From positions 51,028-105,725 of the forward strand of contig DFGE01000021.1 in NCBI GenBank assembly GCA_002371675.1: a DNA stretch of 54,698 nt. Direction: 5' to 3'. A program made the position numbers and the translations under genes. Below, piece after piece: positions 16,111 through 26,540 of the stretch (its first letter is position 1; each line of letters opens with the position of its first letter). Origin of the DNA: Clostridiales bacterium UBA3758 (GTDB taxonomy: Bacteria > Bacillota > Clostridia > Oscillospirales > Oscillospiraceae). The notes beneath the pieces were generated by a model. It was not told where the DNA came from, ran no database searches, and saw nothing but the letters and a program-made list of their open reading frames with translations.

Positions 16111-16148
16111 CAGGAACGGGTGGCCTGTACGCAGGCCGCCCGTTCCTG
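16111..16148. repeat. Long hairpin between asnS and the glycosidase gene
   Basis: CAGGAACGGGTGGCCTG (16111-16127) pairs with CAGGCCGCCCGTTCCTG (16132-16148), with one G-T type mismatch. It could act as an RNA end or terminator for asnS, but no T run follows on the minus strand. Its GGAACGGGCGG arm recurs in the hairpin at 22123-22147, suggesting a repeated module. Confidence 0.6.
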
Positions 16149-16150
16149 TT

Positions 16151-17545
<1,395 letters not shown>

Positions 17546-17568
17546 GGGCTGATTTCCTTTCGTCAAAA

Positions 17569-17626
17569 GCACCGCGGTGTACCCTGCGGTGCAATTAGTA
17601 TACTCAAATCCCGCGGTTTTTGCAAC
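17569..17626 (-). promoter_or_regulatory. asnS promoter and leader hairpin
   Basis: Minus strand TTGCAA (17626-17621), 18 bp, TATACT (17602-17597). Directly downstream GCACCGC (17592-17586) pairs with GCGGTGC (17575-17569), followed by TTTT. The hairpin at the start of the transcript could cap the mRNA or attenuate; no T-box motif is visible. Confidence 0.45.
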
Positions 17627-17635
17627 AGAGCAGCC

Positions 17636-18523
17636 TTAAAAAATGAAGCGGATGGGCGCCTTGTAGTTGCAGAGCGTGACATCGGTGTAGGAGCCGCCGG
17701 CCTCGCCGTCGCGCGTCCAGGGAACGGGGCGGTCAAAGTGGAAGCTGGCCCTGCGGGTATGCAGGATCAGCAGCGCGTCGCTGTCAAAGCGGCGGGAGAG
17801 CACGCTGTCTGCCAGCTCGCCGAAGCCCGCGACCGAGCCGGGGTCTTTTACCAGCACCAGCTCGCTCATGCCGTCGCCCAGGGAGACCATCTCCTCCGGG
17901 AGCTTTACGATCCCGGCGACGGAAGTGGAATTGGACATGCTGCCATAGAGCAGATCCCCCTCAAAAACGCCGTCGTCGTACTCCACGCGGGTGTGGATCG
18001 TCTCGATGGTCGGGAGCAGGGCCGCGCCCTGCAGAACATAGGCGAGGTGGCCGAGCGCCTTTTTCTGGCTCTGCGGCGTGGCGTAGCTTACCTCCGTGAA
18101 GGCGCCGAAGGCCGCAATATAGGCGAAATACCGGTCGTCCCCGAAGCCGCCCACGTCGAAGGGATGCGGCGTCCCGGCGATCAGGCGCCGCGCCGCTCCC
18201 ACGATGTCGTTCTTCGGCAGGTCGAGCGTGGTGGCCACGTCGTTGGCCGTGCCCATCGGGAAGTAGCCCAGGGGAGGGGGCGCGTCGAGCTGCATGAGCC
18301 CGGCCATGACCTCGCTGAGCGTGCCGTCGCCGCCGACGCAGGCGACCTCGTCGTATTCCGCCGCGTGCGCGGCGGCGAGAAGAGTGGCGTCGCCGTGCCC
18401 GGCGGTGAAATAGAGCGTGGTGACAAAGCCGCCGGCGGCGAGCGTCTCCAGCGCGTCGCCGAGGTTGAGCTTGTATTCGCCCCGCCCGGCGGCGGGGTTG
18501 ATGATGAGCATGAGCTTCTTCAT
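17636..18523 (-). CDS. Diacylglycerol kinase-like lipid kinase (DagK/YegS family)
   Basis: 295 residues. Catalytic-domain marks are present: KLMLIINPAAGRGEYK at the start, VACVGGDGTLSEVMAGL (about 63-79, the GGDGT loop binding ATP) and GYFPMGTANDVATTL (about 87-101). The C-terminal half is the beta-sandwich of this fold. It should phosphorylate a membrane lipid such as diacylglycerol, recycling it into phospholipid synthesis; exact lipid not decidable. Start at 18523 with GGGAGG 8 bp upstream. Confidence 0.88.
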   Translation of the reverse strand: MKKLMLIINPAAGRGEYKLNLGDALETLAAGGFVTTLYFTAGHGDATLLAAAHAAEYDEVACVGGDGTLSEVMAGLMQLDAPPPLGYFPMGTANDVATTLDLPKNDIVGAARRLIAGTPHPFDVGGFGDDRYFAYIAAFGAFTEVSYATPQSQKKALGHLAYVLQGAALLPTIETIHTRVEYDDGVFEGDLLYGSMSNSTSVAGIVKLPEEMVSLGDGMSELVLVKDPGSVAGFGELADSVLSRRFDSDALLILHTRRASFHFDRPVPWTRDGEAGGSYTDVTLCNYKAPIRFIF

Positions 18524-18633
18524 GAAAATGCCTCCCAAAGAGGGAAAGAGAGATTGTAACCTCATAATTATAGCAAGTTCCCCCGCCGCCGTCAAGCTCA
18601 GGGGAGCGCGGGGAAATACGCCGGGCGCGCAGG

Positions 18634-18664
18634 AAAAAATGCCGCGGAACAGCCTGTTCCGCGG
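18634..18664 (-). terminator. Intrinsic terminator of the PfkB-kinase gene
   Basis: Stem CCGCGGAACAG/CTGTTCCGCGG with a one-base centre (18642-18664), followed on the minus strand by CAT and six Ts (18639-18634). It separates the PfkB gene from the DagK-like gene. Confidence 0.8.
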
Positions 18665-18717
18665 CGGATAGCCGGCAATATGGGTCGCCGCTCCGTCTTC
18701 GGGCGGCGCAGGCGGGA

Positions 18718-19614
18718 TCAGAGCCCGAACAGCGCGGGGAGCTCCCGCAGGCGGGGCGAATCCGGTTCCTCGCTCTCGGTCGCCCAGGCGCCGGCGGTGA
18801 GCGCGGCCAGGGCAGTCTGCTCAAGCGTGAGGCCGCACACCCCGCTCCAGACGACGGCGGCGGTGGCGGCGTCGCCCGCGCCGGTGGTGTTCACGGAGCG
18901 CGCCGGTATGCAGGGCAGGCGCAGCAGCCTCTCCCCCTCGGCGGCGATCAGGCCGCCCGCACCGATGCTCACGAACACGCGCTCAACACCGCGCCGCAGC
19001 AGCGCCCGCGCGGCCTGCTCCGCATCGTGCTCGCCGGTGAGGATCTCGGCCTCGATGGCGTTGGGCTTGAGAGCGGCGAGTCTGTCGAGCAGCGGCAGCA
19101 GCCGCGGGGCCTTCGCGGTGGAGACCGCGTCGGCATAGAGCGGCACGCTGACGTGCTGCGCGAGGTATTCCAGCGTCTCGGTGCTGAGATTGGCGTCCAG
19201 CACGACGGCGTCCGCGCCGTTGAGCGCCCCGAGATGCGGCGCAAGGGCCTCGGGCGTGATCCGCGCGGTCACCTCCATGTCGGCGATGGCGAGCTGCATA
19301 TCCCCGTCCTCACCGTTGACGTAGAGGTAGGTCGAGCTGCGCATTCCGGGGCAGAGCAGGGACAGGCGCGTGTCGATCCCGGCGGCACGGCAGCTCTCGA
19401 GCAGTGCGGAGCCGAAAAAATCGTCCCCCACTGCGGTGAGGAGGGAGACCTCGAGTCCCAGCAGGCGGAGGTCGCACGCGATGTTGTGTCCGACCCCGCC
19501 GGGGCGCATGGTCACGGCGCCGGGATTCGAGTCGCGCGCCACGAGCCGACCCTCCGGGCGGCCGCCGATGTCCATATTCATGCCGCCCACGACGGCGATG
19601 TGTTTCGTAGCCAT
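18718..19614 (-). CDS. PfkB-family carbohydrate kinase (pseudouridine kinase-like)
   Basis: 298 residues, ribokinase fold. N-terminal signature VVGGMNMDIGGRPEGRL and MRPGGVGHNIACDLRLLG (about 37-54) resemble pseudouridine and nucleoside kinases. The C-terminal PfkB motif NTTGAGDAATAAVVWS (about 245-260) contains the catalytic Asp of GAGD. It phosphorylates a sugar or nucleoside hydroxyl. A PsuG glycosidase is not adjacent, so PsuK identity remains tentative. Start at 19614 with GAGG upstream. Confidence 0.82.
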   Translation of the reverse strand: MATKHIAVVGGMNMDIGGRPEGRLVARDSNPGAVTMRPGGVGHNIACDLRLLGLEVSLLTAVGDDFFGSALLESCRAAGIDTRLSLLCPGMRSSTYLYVNGEDGDMQLAIADMEVTARITPEALAPHLGALNGADAVVLDANLSTETLEYLAQHVSVPLYADAVSTAKAPRLLPLLDRLAALKPNAIEAEILTGEHDAEQAARALLRRGVERVFVSIGAGGLIAAEGERLLRLPCIPARSVNTTGAGDAATAAVVWSGVCGLTLEQTALAALTAGAWATESEEPDSPRLRELPALFGL

Positions 19615-19627
19615 AGCTGCCTCTTTC

Positions 19628-19662
19628 AAAAACACGGATCACCGGCGGTGATCCGTGTTTTT
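19628..19662. terminator. Bidirectional terminator after glgP
   Basis: Perfect 16-bp stem AAAAACACGGATCACC (19628-19643) and its complement (19647-19662), loop ggc, T run on both strands. It ends glgP transcription immediately before the PfkB-kinase gene. Confidence 0.9.
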
Positions 19663-19685
19663 CTTCGTGTCAGGTTATTTGCCGA

Positions 19686-22085
19686 TCAGATATGCCAGAT
19701 GTTCTTCGCGTATTCTCCGACGGCGCGGTCGGCGGCGAAGAAGCCGCTCTGGGCGGTGTTCATGATGGCCAGGCGCGCATACTCGTCCTTGTCGCGGATG
19801 CGCTCGTACAGACGGGTCTGGCAGTCGACATAGGCGCGGTAGTCGGCGATGAGCATATAGGGGTCGCCGCCGTAGATCAGGCCGGAGACGAGGTCGGCAT
19901 AGCCCTTGCCGTCCCGGAAGCCGGCGGAGAAGCGGTCAAGCACGCGCTTGAGCTCCCAGTCGTTGTTCACGATGCCCATGGGGTCGTAGCCGCGGCGGCG
20001 GAGATCGGCGATCTCGTCGGTGTGCAGGCCGAAGAGGAACATGTTCTCGTCACCCAGCCGCTCGTACATCTCGACGTTCGCGCCGTCGAGCGTGCCGATG
20101 GTCACGGCGCCGTTCATCATCAGCTTCATGCAGCCGGTGCCGGAGGCCTCCTTGCCGGCGGTGGAGATCTGCTCGGAGACCTGCGCCGCCGGCACGATCT
20201 CCTCGGCGGCGGAGACGCGGTAGTTCTCCACGAAGCAGACCTGCAGCTTGCCGCGGCAGATGGGATCGTTGTTGACGTCGTCGGCGAGGCTGAGCAGCAG
20301 CTCGATGATGCGCTTGGCGGTCTTGTAGCCGGCGGCGGCCTTGGCGCCGAAGACGAAGGTGCGCGGCACAAAGTCGCGGTTGGGATCGTCGTGCAGCTGG
20401 AGCTGAAGCTTGGCGATGCTCATCGCGCACAGCAGCTGGCGCTTGTACTCGTGCAGGCGCTTGACCTGAACATCCATGATGCCGTCGGTATCGAAGACGA
20501 AGCCGTCGTTGTTGCGCTTGATAAAGCGGGCGAAGCGCTCCTTGTTCTGCTTCTTGATGGCGTTTATCTGCTCGCGCACGGCGGAGTCGTCCGCGTAGGC
20601 GGCGAACTTCGCCAGCTCCTCGGGCTTCGTGAGGTAGTCCTGGCCGATGAGCTCGCTGAGCAGGCCGTGCAGACCGGGGTTGATCTGCGCGAGCCAGCGG
20701 CGGTGGTCGATGCCGTTGGTGACGTAGGTGAAGCGGTCGGGGCGCAGGGTGTAGATGTCGTGGAAGAGGTCGTCCTTGAGGATCTGCCCGTGGAGGCGGG
20801 AGACGCCGTTGACCATATAGCAGGCGGCGAGGCAGAGATTTGCCATGTGTACCTGACCGTCGCGGATGATGAGGTTGCGGCCGACGCGCTCATCCCAGTT
20901 GAAGTTGTAAACGAGATAGTCGCACCAGCGGCGGTTGATCTCGCACATGATCTCCCACAGGCGGGGCAGCAGCTTCTGCACCAGATCCTGCGGCCACTTC
21001 TCGAGCGCTTCGCTCATGACGGTGTGGTTGGTGTAGGCGACGCTCTTCTTGACGATGTTCCAGGCCTCGTCCCAGCCAAGGCCATGCTCGTCCATGAAAA
21101 TGCGCATGAGCTCGGGGATGATCATGGTCGGGTGCGTGTCGTTGATCTGGATGACGTGGTGGTCGCAGAAGGAGCGGACGTCGCCCCACATCTTGATGTG
21201 CTTGCGCACGATATCCTGCGCGGTGGCGGAGACGAAGAAATACTGCTGCTTGAGGCGCAGGGTCTTGCCCTCGATGTGGTCGTCAGCGGGGTAGAGAACC
21301 TTGGTGATGACCTCGGCCATGGTGCGCTGCTCCATGCTCTTGACATATGCGCCCTCGGAGAAGAGGTACATATCGAGCGAGTTGGGACTCTTGGCGTCCC
21401 AGAGGCGGAGCGTGTTGATCTCCTTTCCTCCGTAGCCCGCGATCAGCATATCGCGCGGCAGGGCGATGACGGCGTCATAGCCGGTGTGCTCGGCGTGATA
21501 GTGGCCGAAGCTGTCCCAATGCGGGGAGATCTGGCCGCCGAAGCGGACCTCGACCATGTCCTCATAGCGGGGGATGAGCCAGCTCTCGGCGGCGCTGCGC
21601 CAGTTGTCGGCGACCTCGGTCTGCTTGCCGTCCTGGAAGCGCTGGCGGAAAATGCCGAGCTCATAGCAGATGGAATAGCCCGTGGCCTGCAGGCCGAGGG
21701 TGGCCATGCTGTCCATATAGCAGGCGGCGAGACGACCCAGACCGCCGTTGCCGAGGCCGGCGTCGGGCTCGGACTCAAAAATGTCGCCCGCGCTGCGGCC
21801 CAGATCCTCCAGCGCGCCGGAGAGGGCTTCGCTGATGCCGAGGTTGAAGGCGTTTTTCATGAGGCTGCGGCCCATGAGGAATTCCATGGACATGTAGTGG
21901 ATCTCTTTTTCCGCGCGGTGGGGATCCTCCACGGCCAGGAAGCGGCTCATGATCTCGCGGATCACGATGGCGGACGCCTGGAAAACCTGGTCATCGGTCG
22001 CGGCGGAAGCGGTAGTGCCGAAGTGGGCGCAGAGCTTGTCCTCAATGGCGCTGCGCATTTCGTCGCGGGAAATTTCACTGATCAT
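19686..22085 (-). CDS. glgP: Glycogen/maltodextrin phosphorylase
   Basis: 799 residues, GT35 family. Marks include GLGNGGLGRLAACYMDS (about 112-128), QINDTHPTMIIPELMR, and the PLP site EASGTGCMKLMMNGAVTIG with the cofactor Lys (about 650). It releases glucose-1-phosphate from glycogen. Start at 22085 (MISEISRDEM) with TGGAGG about 12 bp upstream; longer frames run into the hairpin array. It is the last gene of the leftward glgC-glgD-glgP group. Confidence 0.96.
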   Translation of the reverse strand: MISEISRDEMRSAIEDKLCAHFGTTASAATDDQVFQASAIVIREIMSRFLAVEDPHRAEKEIHYMSMEFLMGRSLMKNAFNLGISEALSGALEDLGRSAGDIFESEPDAGLGNGGLGRLAACYMDSMATLGLQATGYSICYELGIFRQRFQDGKQTEVADNWRSAAESWLIPRYEDMVEVRFGGQISPHWDSFGHYHAEHTGYDAVIALPRDMLIAGYGGKEINTLRLWDAKSPNSLDMYLFSEGAYVKSMEQRTMAEVITKVLYPADDHIEGKTLRLKQQYFFVSATAQDIVRKHIKMWGDVRSFCDHHVIQINDTHPTMIIPELMRIFMDEHGLGWDEAWNIVKKSVAYTNHTVMSEALEKWPQDLVQKLLPRLWEIMCEINRRWCDYLVYNFNWDERVGRNLIIRDGQVHMANLCLAACYMVNGVSRLHGQILKDDLFHDIYTLRPDRFTYVTNGIDHRRWLAQINPGLHGLLSELIGQDYLTKPEELAKFAAYADDSAVREQINAIKKQNKERFARFIKRNNDGFVFDTDGIMDVQVKRLHEYKRQLLCAMSIAKLQLQLHDDPNRDFVPRTFVFGAKAAAGYKTAKRIIELLLSLADDVNNDPICRGKLQVCFVENYRVSAAEEIVPAAQVSEQISTAGKEASGTGCMKLMMNGAVTIGTLDGANVEMYERLGDENMFLFGLHTDEIADLRRRGYDPMGIVNNDWELKRVLDRFSAGFRDGKGYADLVSGLIYGGDPYMLIADYRAYVDCQTRLYERIRDKDEYARLAIMNTAQSGFFAADRAVGEYAKNIWHI

Positions 22086-22114
22086 AGCGGGTATGTACCT
22101 CCAGAAGAATTGAG

Positions 22115-22255
22115 AAAAAGGAGGAACGGGCGGGAACCGCCCGTTCCTCACGGGGCCGACGGCACGTCGGCCCCGTGAGAGGCAAAACAGAAACGAAGGC
22201 GTTTCTGTTTTGCGGGGATGGAACGCAGAAAGGGGACTCCCCGTCCCCTCTCTGC
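22115..22255. repeat. Array of four hairpins between glgD and glgP, including a terminator
   Basis: In order: GGAACGGGCGG-gaa-complement (22123-22147), with five Ts after it on the minus strand (22119-22115); a perfect 13-bp stem TCACGGGGCCGAC (22148-22178); a perfect 14-bp stem GCAAAACAGAAACG (22182-22213); and GCAGAAAGGGGAC with one mismatch (22225-22255). The first works as a terminator toward glgP. Four adjacent stems exceed what termination needs. Confidence 0.8.
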
Positions 22256-22336
22256 GCTCTTCCCTTGCAAAACCGTCTCCGGATGCCGGGGCTTGTCTGC
22301 AGTCCGAGAAACGGCGTGCGGATCGAGAAGTCTGAT

Positions 22337-23449
22337 TTAGATTTTGCTGTTCTTGGGCACCAGGGTCGGGAGCTTCTCGCTGCCGATCAGCACGGTGCCG
22401 TCGGAGAAGCTGCAGGCCTTGTCGGCGATCACGTGCTTGAGCGTGACGTTTTCGCCGATGGTGCAGCCGCGCATGATGATGCAGTCCTCAAGCGTGGAGC
22501 CCTTGCCGATCTTGACGCCGGAGAAGATGGTGCTGTCGCGCAGATCGCCATCGATGATGCAGTTGTCGGCCACGAGGCTGCGGCGGGAAGAGGAATTTTC
22601 ACCGTAATAGGTGCTCACGCCCTCGTGCTCCTTGGTGCGCACGGGCCGGTCGGCCGGGAAGACCTGGCGGCGGTTTTCCGGGACGAGCATATCGCGGCTG
22701 GCCTCCACATAGCCCTCGGCGGTGCGGATGATGCGCGCATAGCCCGGGTGCACGTACACGGCCATCTTGCCGCCCTGCTCCAGGAAGAAGGGGACGGCGT
22801 CACGGTGAAAGCGGTGGAGATTGCGGCGCTCGCAGGCGTCCATGAGCGCGAGGAGCTTGTCCTTGCGGAAGATATAGGCCTCGAGAGAGGGGTGACCCTC
22901 GGAGGCGCCCACGCGGAACATCTCCATGCGGGAGACGAGTCCGTCCTCCCCGAGCACATAGCTGCTGTGGGTGCTGGGCAGCTCGTGGTCGGCGCAGATG
23001 GCGGTAGCGTCCGCGCCGGAAGCCTCATGTGCGCGGATGGCCGCGTCGAGGTCGAGGTTGGCGCAGAGGTTGCCGAGCATCAGAATGACATTGTTCTCGT
23101 CGATGTTGCCGATGTAGGAGCTGACGGCGAGCAGGGCTTCCATGGTGCCGGTGTAGTCGCCGGTGTGGTACTGGGGCAGGCCGAAGGGCGGCAGCATGCG
23201 CAGGCCGCGGGTGCTGCGGCTCATGTCCCAGGCCTTGCCGCTGCCGATATGGTCGAGCAGGGACTGATAGTCGCGCTGCATGATGACGCCGACGTCGAGA
23301 ATGCCGGCGTTGCGCAGAGAGGAGAGCGCGAAGTCGATGAGCCGGTAGCGGCCGCAGAAGGGCAGCGACGCGGCGGTGCGGTGGGCGGTCAGCTCGCGCA
23401 GGGCGGGCTCGTCATGATAGGCGAAAATGATGCCGTGATAGTCTCTCAT
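22337..23449 (-). CDS. glgD: Glucose-1-phosphate adenylyltransferase-like subunit GlgD
   Basis: 370 residues, GlgC-like nucleotidyltransferase fold with a left-handed beta-helix C-terminus (hexapeptide rhythm in DCIIMRGCTIGENVTLKHVI). The N-terminus begins RDYHGIIFAYHDEPALRELT, lacking the GGxGxRL pyrophosphorylase loop of GlgC. That is normal for GlgD, which forms a heteromer with and activates GlgC in Firmicutes. It starts two bases after the glgC stop. Confidence 0.93.
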   Translation of the reverse strand: MRDYHGIIFAYHDEPALRELTAHRTAASLPFCGRYRLIDFALSSLRNAGILDVGVIMQRDYQSLLDHIGSGKAWDMSRSTRGLRMLPPFGLPQYHTGDYTGTMEALLAVSSYIGNIDENNVILMLGNLCANLDLDAAIRAHEASGADATAICADHELPSTHSSYVLGEDGLVSRMEMFRVGASEGHPSLEAYIFRKDKLLALMDACERRNLHRFHRDAVPFFLEQGGKMAVYVHPGYARIIRTAEGYVEASRDMLVPENRRQVFPADRPVRTKEHEGVSTYYGENSSSRRSLVADNCIIDGDLRDSTIFSGVKIGKGSTLEDCIIMRGCTIGENVTLKHVIADKACSFSDGTVLIGSEKLPTLVPKNSKI

Positions 23450-23451
23450 GC

Positions 23452-24645
23452 TTAGACCTCCTCTCCGTTGTAGATCATCGCGCCGGGGGCGACGGTCGCA
23501 TCCGGGCGGATCTCAATGTTGGGGCCGCAGGTGGCGACGCCCCAGCCTTCGCTGCCGTCGGGCTCGGAGCCGATATGCGCGCCGGCGCCGATCTTCGTGC
23601 CTTCGCCGATGATGGCGTATTCCACCACCGCGCCGGGCTCGACCGTGACGCCGGGCATCAGCACGCTGTAGAGCACCTTCGCGCCCGCGCCGACCTTGAC
23701 GGAGGCGGAGAGCACGGAGTTCTCCACGTGGCCGTCGATCTCACAACCCTCGGTGACGATGGAGTGGATGATCTCGGCATTCTCGCCGGCGTAGTGCGGC
23801 GGAAGCACGGGGCTGCGGGAGGCAATGGGCCAGCTCGGATCGTAGAGATTGATGAGCGTGGTGGAGAGCATGTCCATATTGGCGTCCCAGAGGCTCGTGA
23901 TGGTGCCGACGTCGCGCCAGTAGCCCTTGAAGCGGTAGGGCCAGAGCTTCTCGCCGTTGGCGAGCATCTTGGGGATGATGTTCTTGCCGAAGTCCTTGCT
24001 GGAGTTGGGGTCGGCCTCGTCCTCGATGAGGTAGCGGCGGAGCATCTTCCAGTTGAACACGTAAATGCCCATGGAGGCCAGGTCGGATTTCGGGTGCTTG
24101 GGTTTCTCCTCAAACTCGCAGATCGCGCCGTCTTCGCCCACGCTCATAATGCCCATGCGGGTGGCCTCCTCCAGGGAGACCTGCTGCACGGCGATGGTAA
24201 GGGCGGCGTTGCTCTCGAGGTGCTCCCGGAGCATGTCCGCATAGTCCATCTTATAGATATGGTCGCCGGAGAGAATCAGCACGTTGTCGGGATTGTAGTT
24301 GTCGATAAAGGCAATGTTCTGGTAGATGGCATTGGCGGTGCCGGTGAACCAGGAGCCCTGCTCGTGCGCCCCGAGGTAGGGCGGCAGAATGTACACGCCG
24401 CCGTCAGACACGTCCAGATCCCAGGGCTGGCCGGTGCCGATGTAGGAGTTGAGCTGGAGGGGCTTGTACTGGGTCAGGACACCCACGGTGTCGATGCCGG
24501 AGTTGGCGCAGTTGGACAGGGGAAAATCGATGATTCGGTATTTGCCGCCGAAGGGAACGCTGGGCTTGGCCACGTCCTGGGTCAGAGCGTAGAGACGGGA
24601 GCCCTGACCGCCTGCCAGGAGCATGGCAATGCAGCTTTTCTTCAT
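23452..24645 (-). CDS. glgC: Glucose-1-phosphate adenylyltransferase GlgC
   Basis: 397 residues. Catalytic loop AMLLAGGQGSRLYALTQD (about 7-24) with PSVPFGGKYRIIDFPLSNC, then DHIYKMDYADML for substrate and metal. The C-terminus is a beta-helix. It makes ADP-glucose, the committed step of glycogen synthesis. Start at 24645 with AAGGAGG 8 bp upstream. No glycogen synthase or branching enzyme is in the window, so the set is incomplete here. Confidence 0.96.
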   Translation of the reverse strand: MKKSCIAMLLAGGQGSRLYALTQDVAKPSVPFGGKYRIIDFPLSNCANSGIDTVGVLTQYKPLQLNSYIGTGQPWDLDVSDGGVYILPPYLGAHEQGSWFTGTANAIYQNIAFIDNYNPDNVLILSGDHIYKMDYADMLREHLESNAALTIAVQQVSLEEATRMGIMSVGEDGAICEFEEKPKHPKSDLASMGIYVFNWKMLRRYLIEDEADPNSSKDFGKNIIPKMLANGEKLWPYRFKGYWRDVGTITSLWDANMDMLSTTLINLYDPSWPIASRSPVLPPHYAGENAEIIHSIVTEGCEIDGHVENSVLSASVKVGAGAKVLYSVLMPGVTVEPGAVVEYAIIGEGTKIGAGAHIGSEPDGSEGWGVATCGPNIEIRPDATVAPGAMIYNGEEV

Positions 24646-24724
24646 AAGCAGCCTCCTTTTCTGATTGATGTATTCGTTTCCGCGGCCGGAGGCCGCAGGG
24701 TTGCACGGGATCAAAGGGCAGAAA

Positions 24725-25315
24725 TCAGCGGGTATTATAGAGGTTCATGGCCTTATCGGGGCCTTTTTCGAGATAGCATTCCACGGCCTCTGCCGCGCGG
24801 GAGGCAGCCTGCGCCATGTCCTCGGCGTCCTGGCCGCGGAAGACGGAGAGCACCCAGTCGGCCATGTCGTAGTCGGGGTGGGGCGGCGCGCCGACGCCCA
24901 GGCGGATGCGGGGAAAATCCTCGCTGCCGAGGGCGGCGATGATGCTCTTGAGGCCGTTGTGCCCGCCCGCGGAGCCCTTGCTGCGCACGCGCAGCTTCCC
25001 CACGGGGAGGTTCACCTCATCCGAGACCACAAGGATATGCTCCGGCGGGATCTTGTAGAAGCGCGCGGCCGCGCCGACAGCGTCTCCGGAGAGGTTCATA
25101 TAGGTCTGCGGCTTCATCAGCAGCACGCGCTGCCCGCCAAGCTCGCAGGCCGCGGTGAGCGCCTGGAAGCGGACGCGGTTGATGCTGATGCCTTTTTTAC
25201 CCGCCAGGGCGTCGGCGGTCATGAAGCCGGCGTTGTGGCGCGTGCCCTCATATTTCAGGCCGGGGTTGCCGAGAAAGACGACCAGCCAGCCGGGGGCGCT
25301 GCTGCTGAAAATCAT
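24725..25315 (-). CDS. pth: Peptidyl-tRNA hydrolase
   Basis: 196 residues. Family signature FLGNPGLKYEGTRHNAGF (about 14-31) with the catalytic His, MKPQTYMNLSG (about 67-77), and SDEVNLPVGKLRVRSKGSAGGHNGL (about 93-117; the D-x3-P-x-G and GGHNGL loops). It hydrolyses peptidyl-tRNAs released by stalled ribosomes. It lies 30 bp after prs on the same strand, the usual prs-pth pairing. Confidence 0.96.
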   Translation of the reverse strand: MIFSSSAPGWLVVFLGNPGLKYEGTRHNAGFMTADALAGKKGISINRVRFQALTAACELGGQRVLLMKPQTYMNLSGDAVGAAARFYKIPPEHILVVSDEVNLPVGKLRVRSKGSAGGHNGLKSIIAALGSEDFPRIRLGVGAPPHPDYDMADWVLSVFRGQDAEDMAQAASRAAEAVECYLEKGPDKAMNLYNTR

Positions 25316-25345
25316 GTGAACGCTCCTCGCCCGGCCGGAGCCGGA

Positions 25346-26311
25346 TCAGGTTTCAAAAAAACTGGAGATAGAGACTTCCTCGTAAATGCGGCGGATGGCC
25401 TCCGCGAAGACAGACGCCGTCGTGAGGTACTCGATCTTCTCGGGCTGAACCTTGTCCTGGGGGAAGGGAATGGTATCGAGAAGGAGGAGCTCCTTGATGC
25501 AGCTGTCGTTGATGCGGTCGAGCGCGGGGCCGGAGAGCACGCCGTGGGTCGCGCAGGCGTAGACTTCCTTCGCGCCGCCGATCTCCTTGATGGCCTTGGC
25601 GGCGCCGCAGAGGGAGCCGGCCGTGTCCACGATGTCGTCGAGCAGGATGCAGGTCTTGCCCTCGACGTTGCCGATGATGTTCATGACCTCGGACTGGTTG
25701 GCGCGCTCGCGGCGCTTGTCCACGATGGCCATGTTGCAGCCGAGACGCATCGCGAAGGCGCGGGCGCGGGCGGTGCTGCCCACATCGGGCGAGACGACCA
25801 TGATATCCTCGTTGTTCTTGCCGAATTTCTTGACGTAGTGCTTGACGAAGATGTTGGAACCGGCCAGATTATCGACCGGAATGTCAAAAAAGCCCTGGAT
25901 CTGGGCTGCGTGCAGGTCCATGGTCAGGACTCTGTCCGCCCCGGCGGCGGTGATGAGGTTGGCGACGAGCTTGGCGGAGATGGGGTCGCGGCTCTTGGCT
26001 TTGCGGTCCTGCCGGGCGTAGCCGAAATAGGGGATGACCGCAGTGATGCGGCCGGCGGAGGCGCGGCGCATAGCGTCGATCATGATGAGCAGCTCCATCA
26101 GATGGTTGTTTACGGGGCCGCAGGTGGACTGGACGATGAACACGTCCTTGCCGCGGACCGGCTCGTACACGGAGACGGAGCATTCGCCGTCCGCAAACTG
26201 TGAAACGGAGGCGCTGCCGAGGCTCATGAACAGATCAGAGCAGATCGCCTGCGCGAGTGCGAGATTGGAATTGCCTGCGAAGACACGGATCTCCTTGCCG
26301 TGAGAAATCAT
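25346..26311 (-). CDS. prs: Ribose-phosphate pyrophosphokinase
   Basis: 321 residues, class I PRPP synthase. Seen: MISHGKEIRVFAGNSNLALA at the start, the flexible-loop region YFGYARQDRKAKSRDPISAK, the His in LTMDLHAAQIQGFF, and the PRPP loop CILLDDIVDTAGSLCG. It makes PRPP from ribose-5-phosphate and ATP, feeding nucleotide, His and Trp synthesis and PyrR sensing upstream. Start at 26311 with AGGAGG; the longer open frame has no ribosome site. Confidence 0.96.
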   Translation of the reverse strand: MISHGKEIRVFAGNSNLALAQAICSDLFMSLGSASVSQFADGECSVSVYEPVRGKDVFIVQSTCGPVNNHLMELLIMIDAMRRASAGRITAVIPYFGYARQDRKAKSRDPISAKLVANLITAAGADRVLTMDLHAAQIQGFFDIPVDNLAGSNIFVKHYVKKFGKNNEDIMVVSPDVGSTARARAFAMRLGCNMAIVDKRRERANQSEVMNIIGNVEGKTCILLDDIVDTAGSLCGAAKAIKEIGGAKEVYACATHGVLSGPALDRINDSCIKELLLLDTIPFPQDKVQPEKIEYLTTASVFAEAIRRIYEEVSISSFFET

Positions 26312-26458
26312 TCGCTTATCCTCCTGATTATATTTCATAGGAAATGCAGGTCTTTGGCACGGCACATGCCGATACCGATATCCATTGTAACACAAACAGC
26401 GCGCAATGAAAAGAGAAAGTCTGCTTTTGAAGGTGACAAAATCCAAAGAAAAAATCCA

Positions 26459-26487
26459 TTTACAAGCGTGGTATTTTTGTATATAAT
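26459..26487 (+). promoter_or_regulatory. prfB promoter
   Basis: TTTACA (26459-26464), 17 bp, TATAAT (26482-26487). The gene starts 54 bp later. The rest of 26312-26458 holds the prs leader; no gene was seen. Confidence 0.8.
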
Positions 26488-26540
26488 GTATTGCCCGAAC
26501 CGTAATTGTTGTGATTTTTTTACAGGGAGAATACTGCAAG

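Noticed and set aside
17569..17592. T-box riboswitch for asnS
   Set aside because: The leader is a single short hairpin with no T-box sequence or specifier loop.
19692..22178. Plus-strand frame of over 800 codons opposite glgP
   Set aside because: It mirrors the glgP codon pattern, and no motif or ribosome site supports it.
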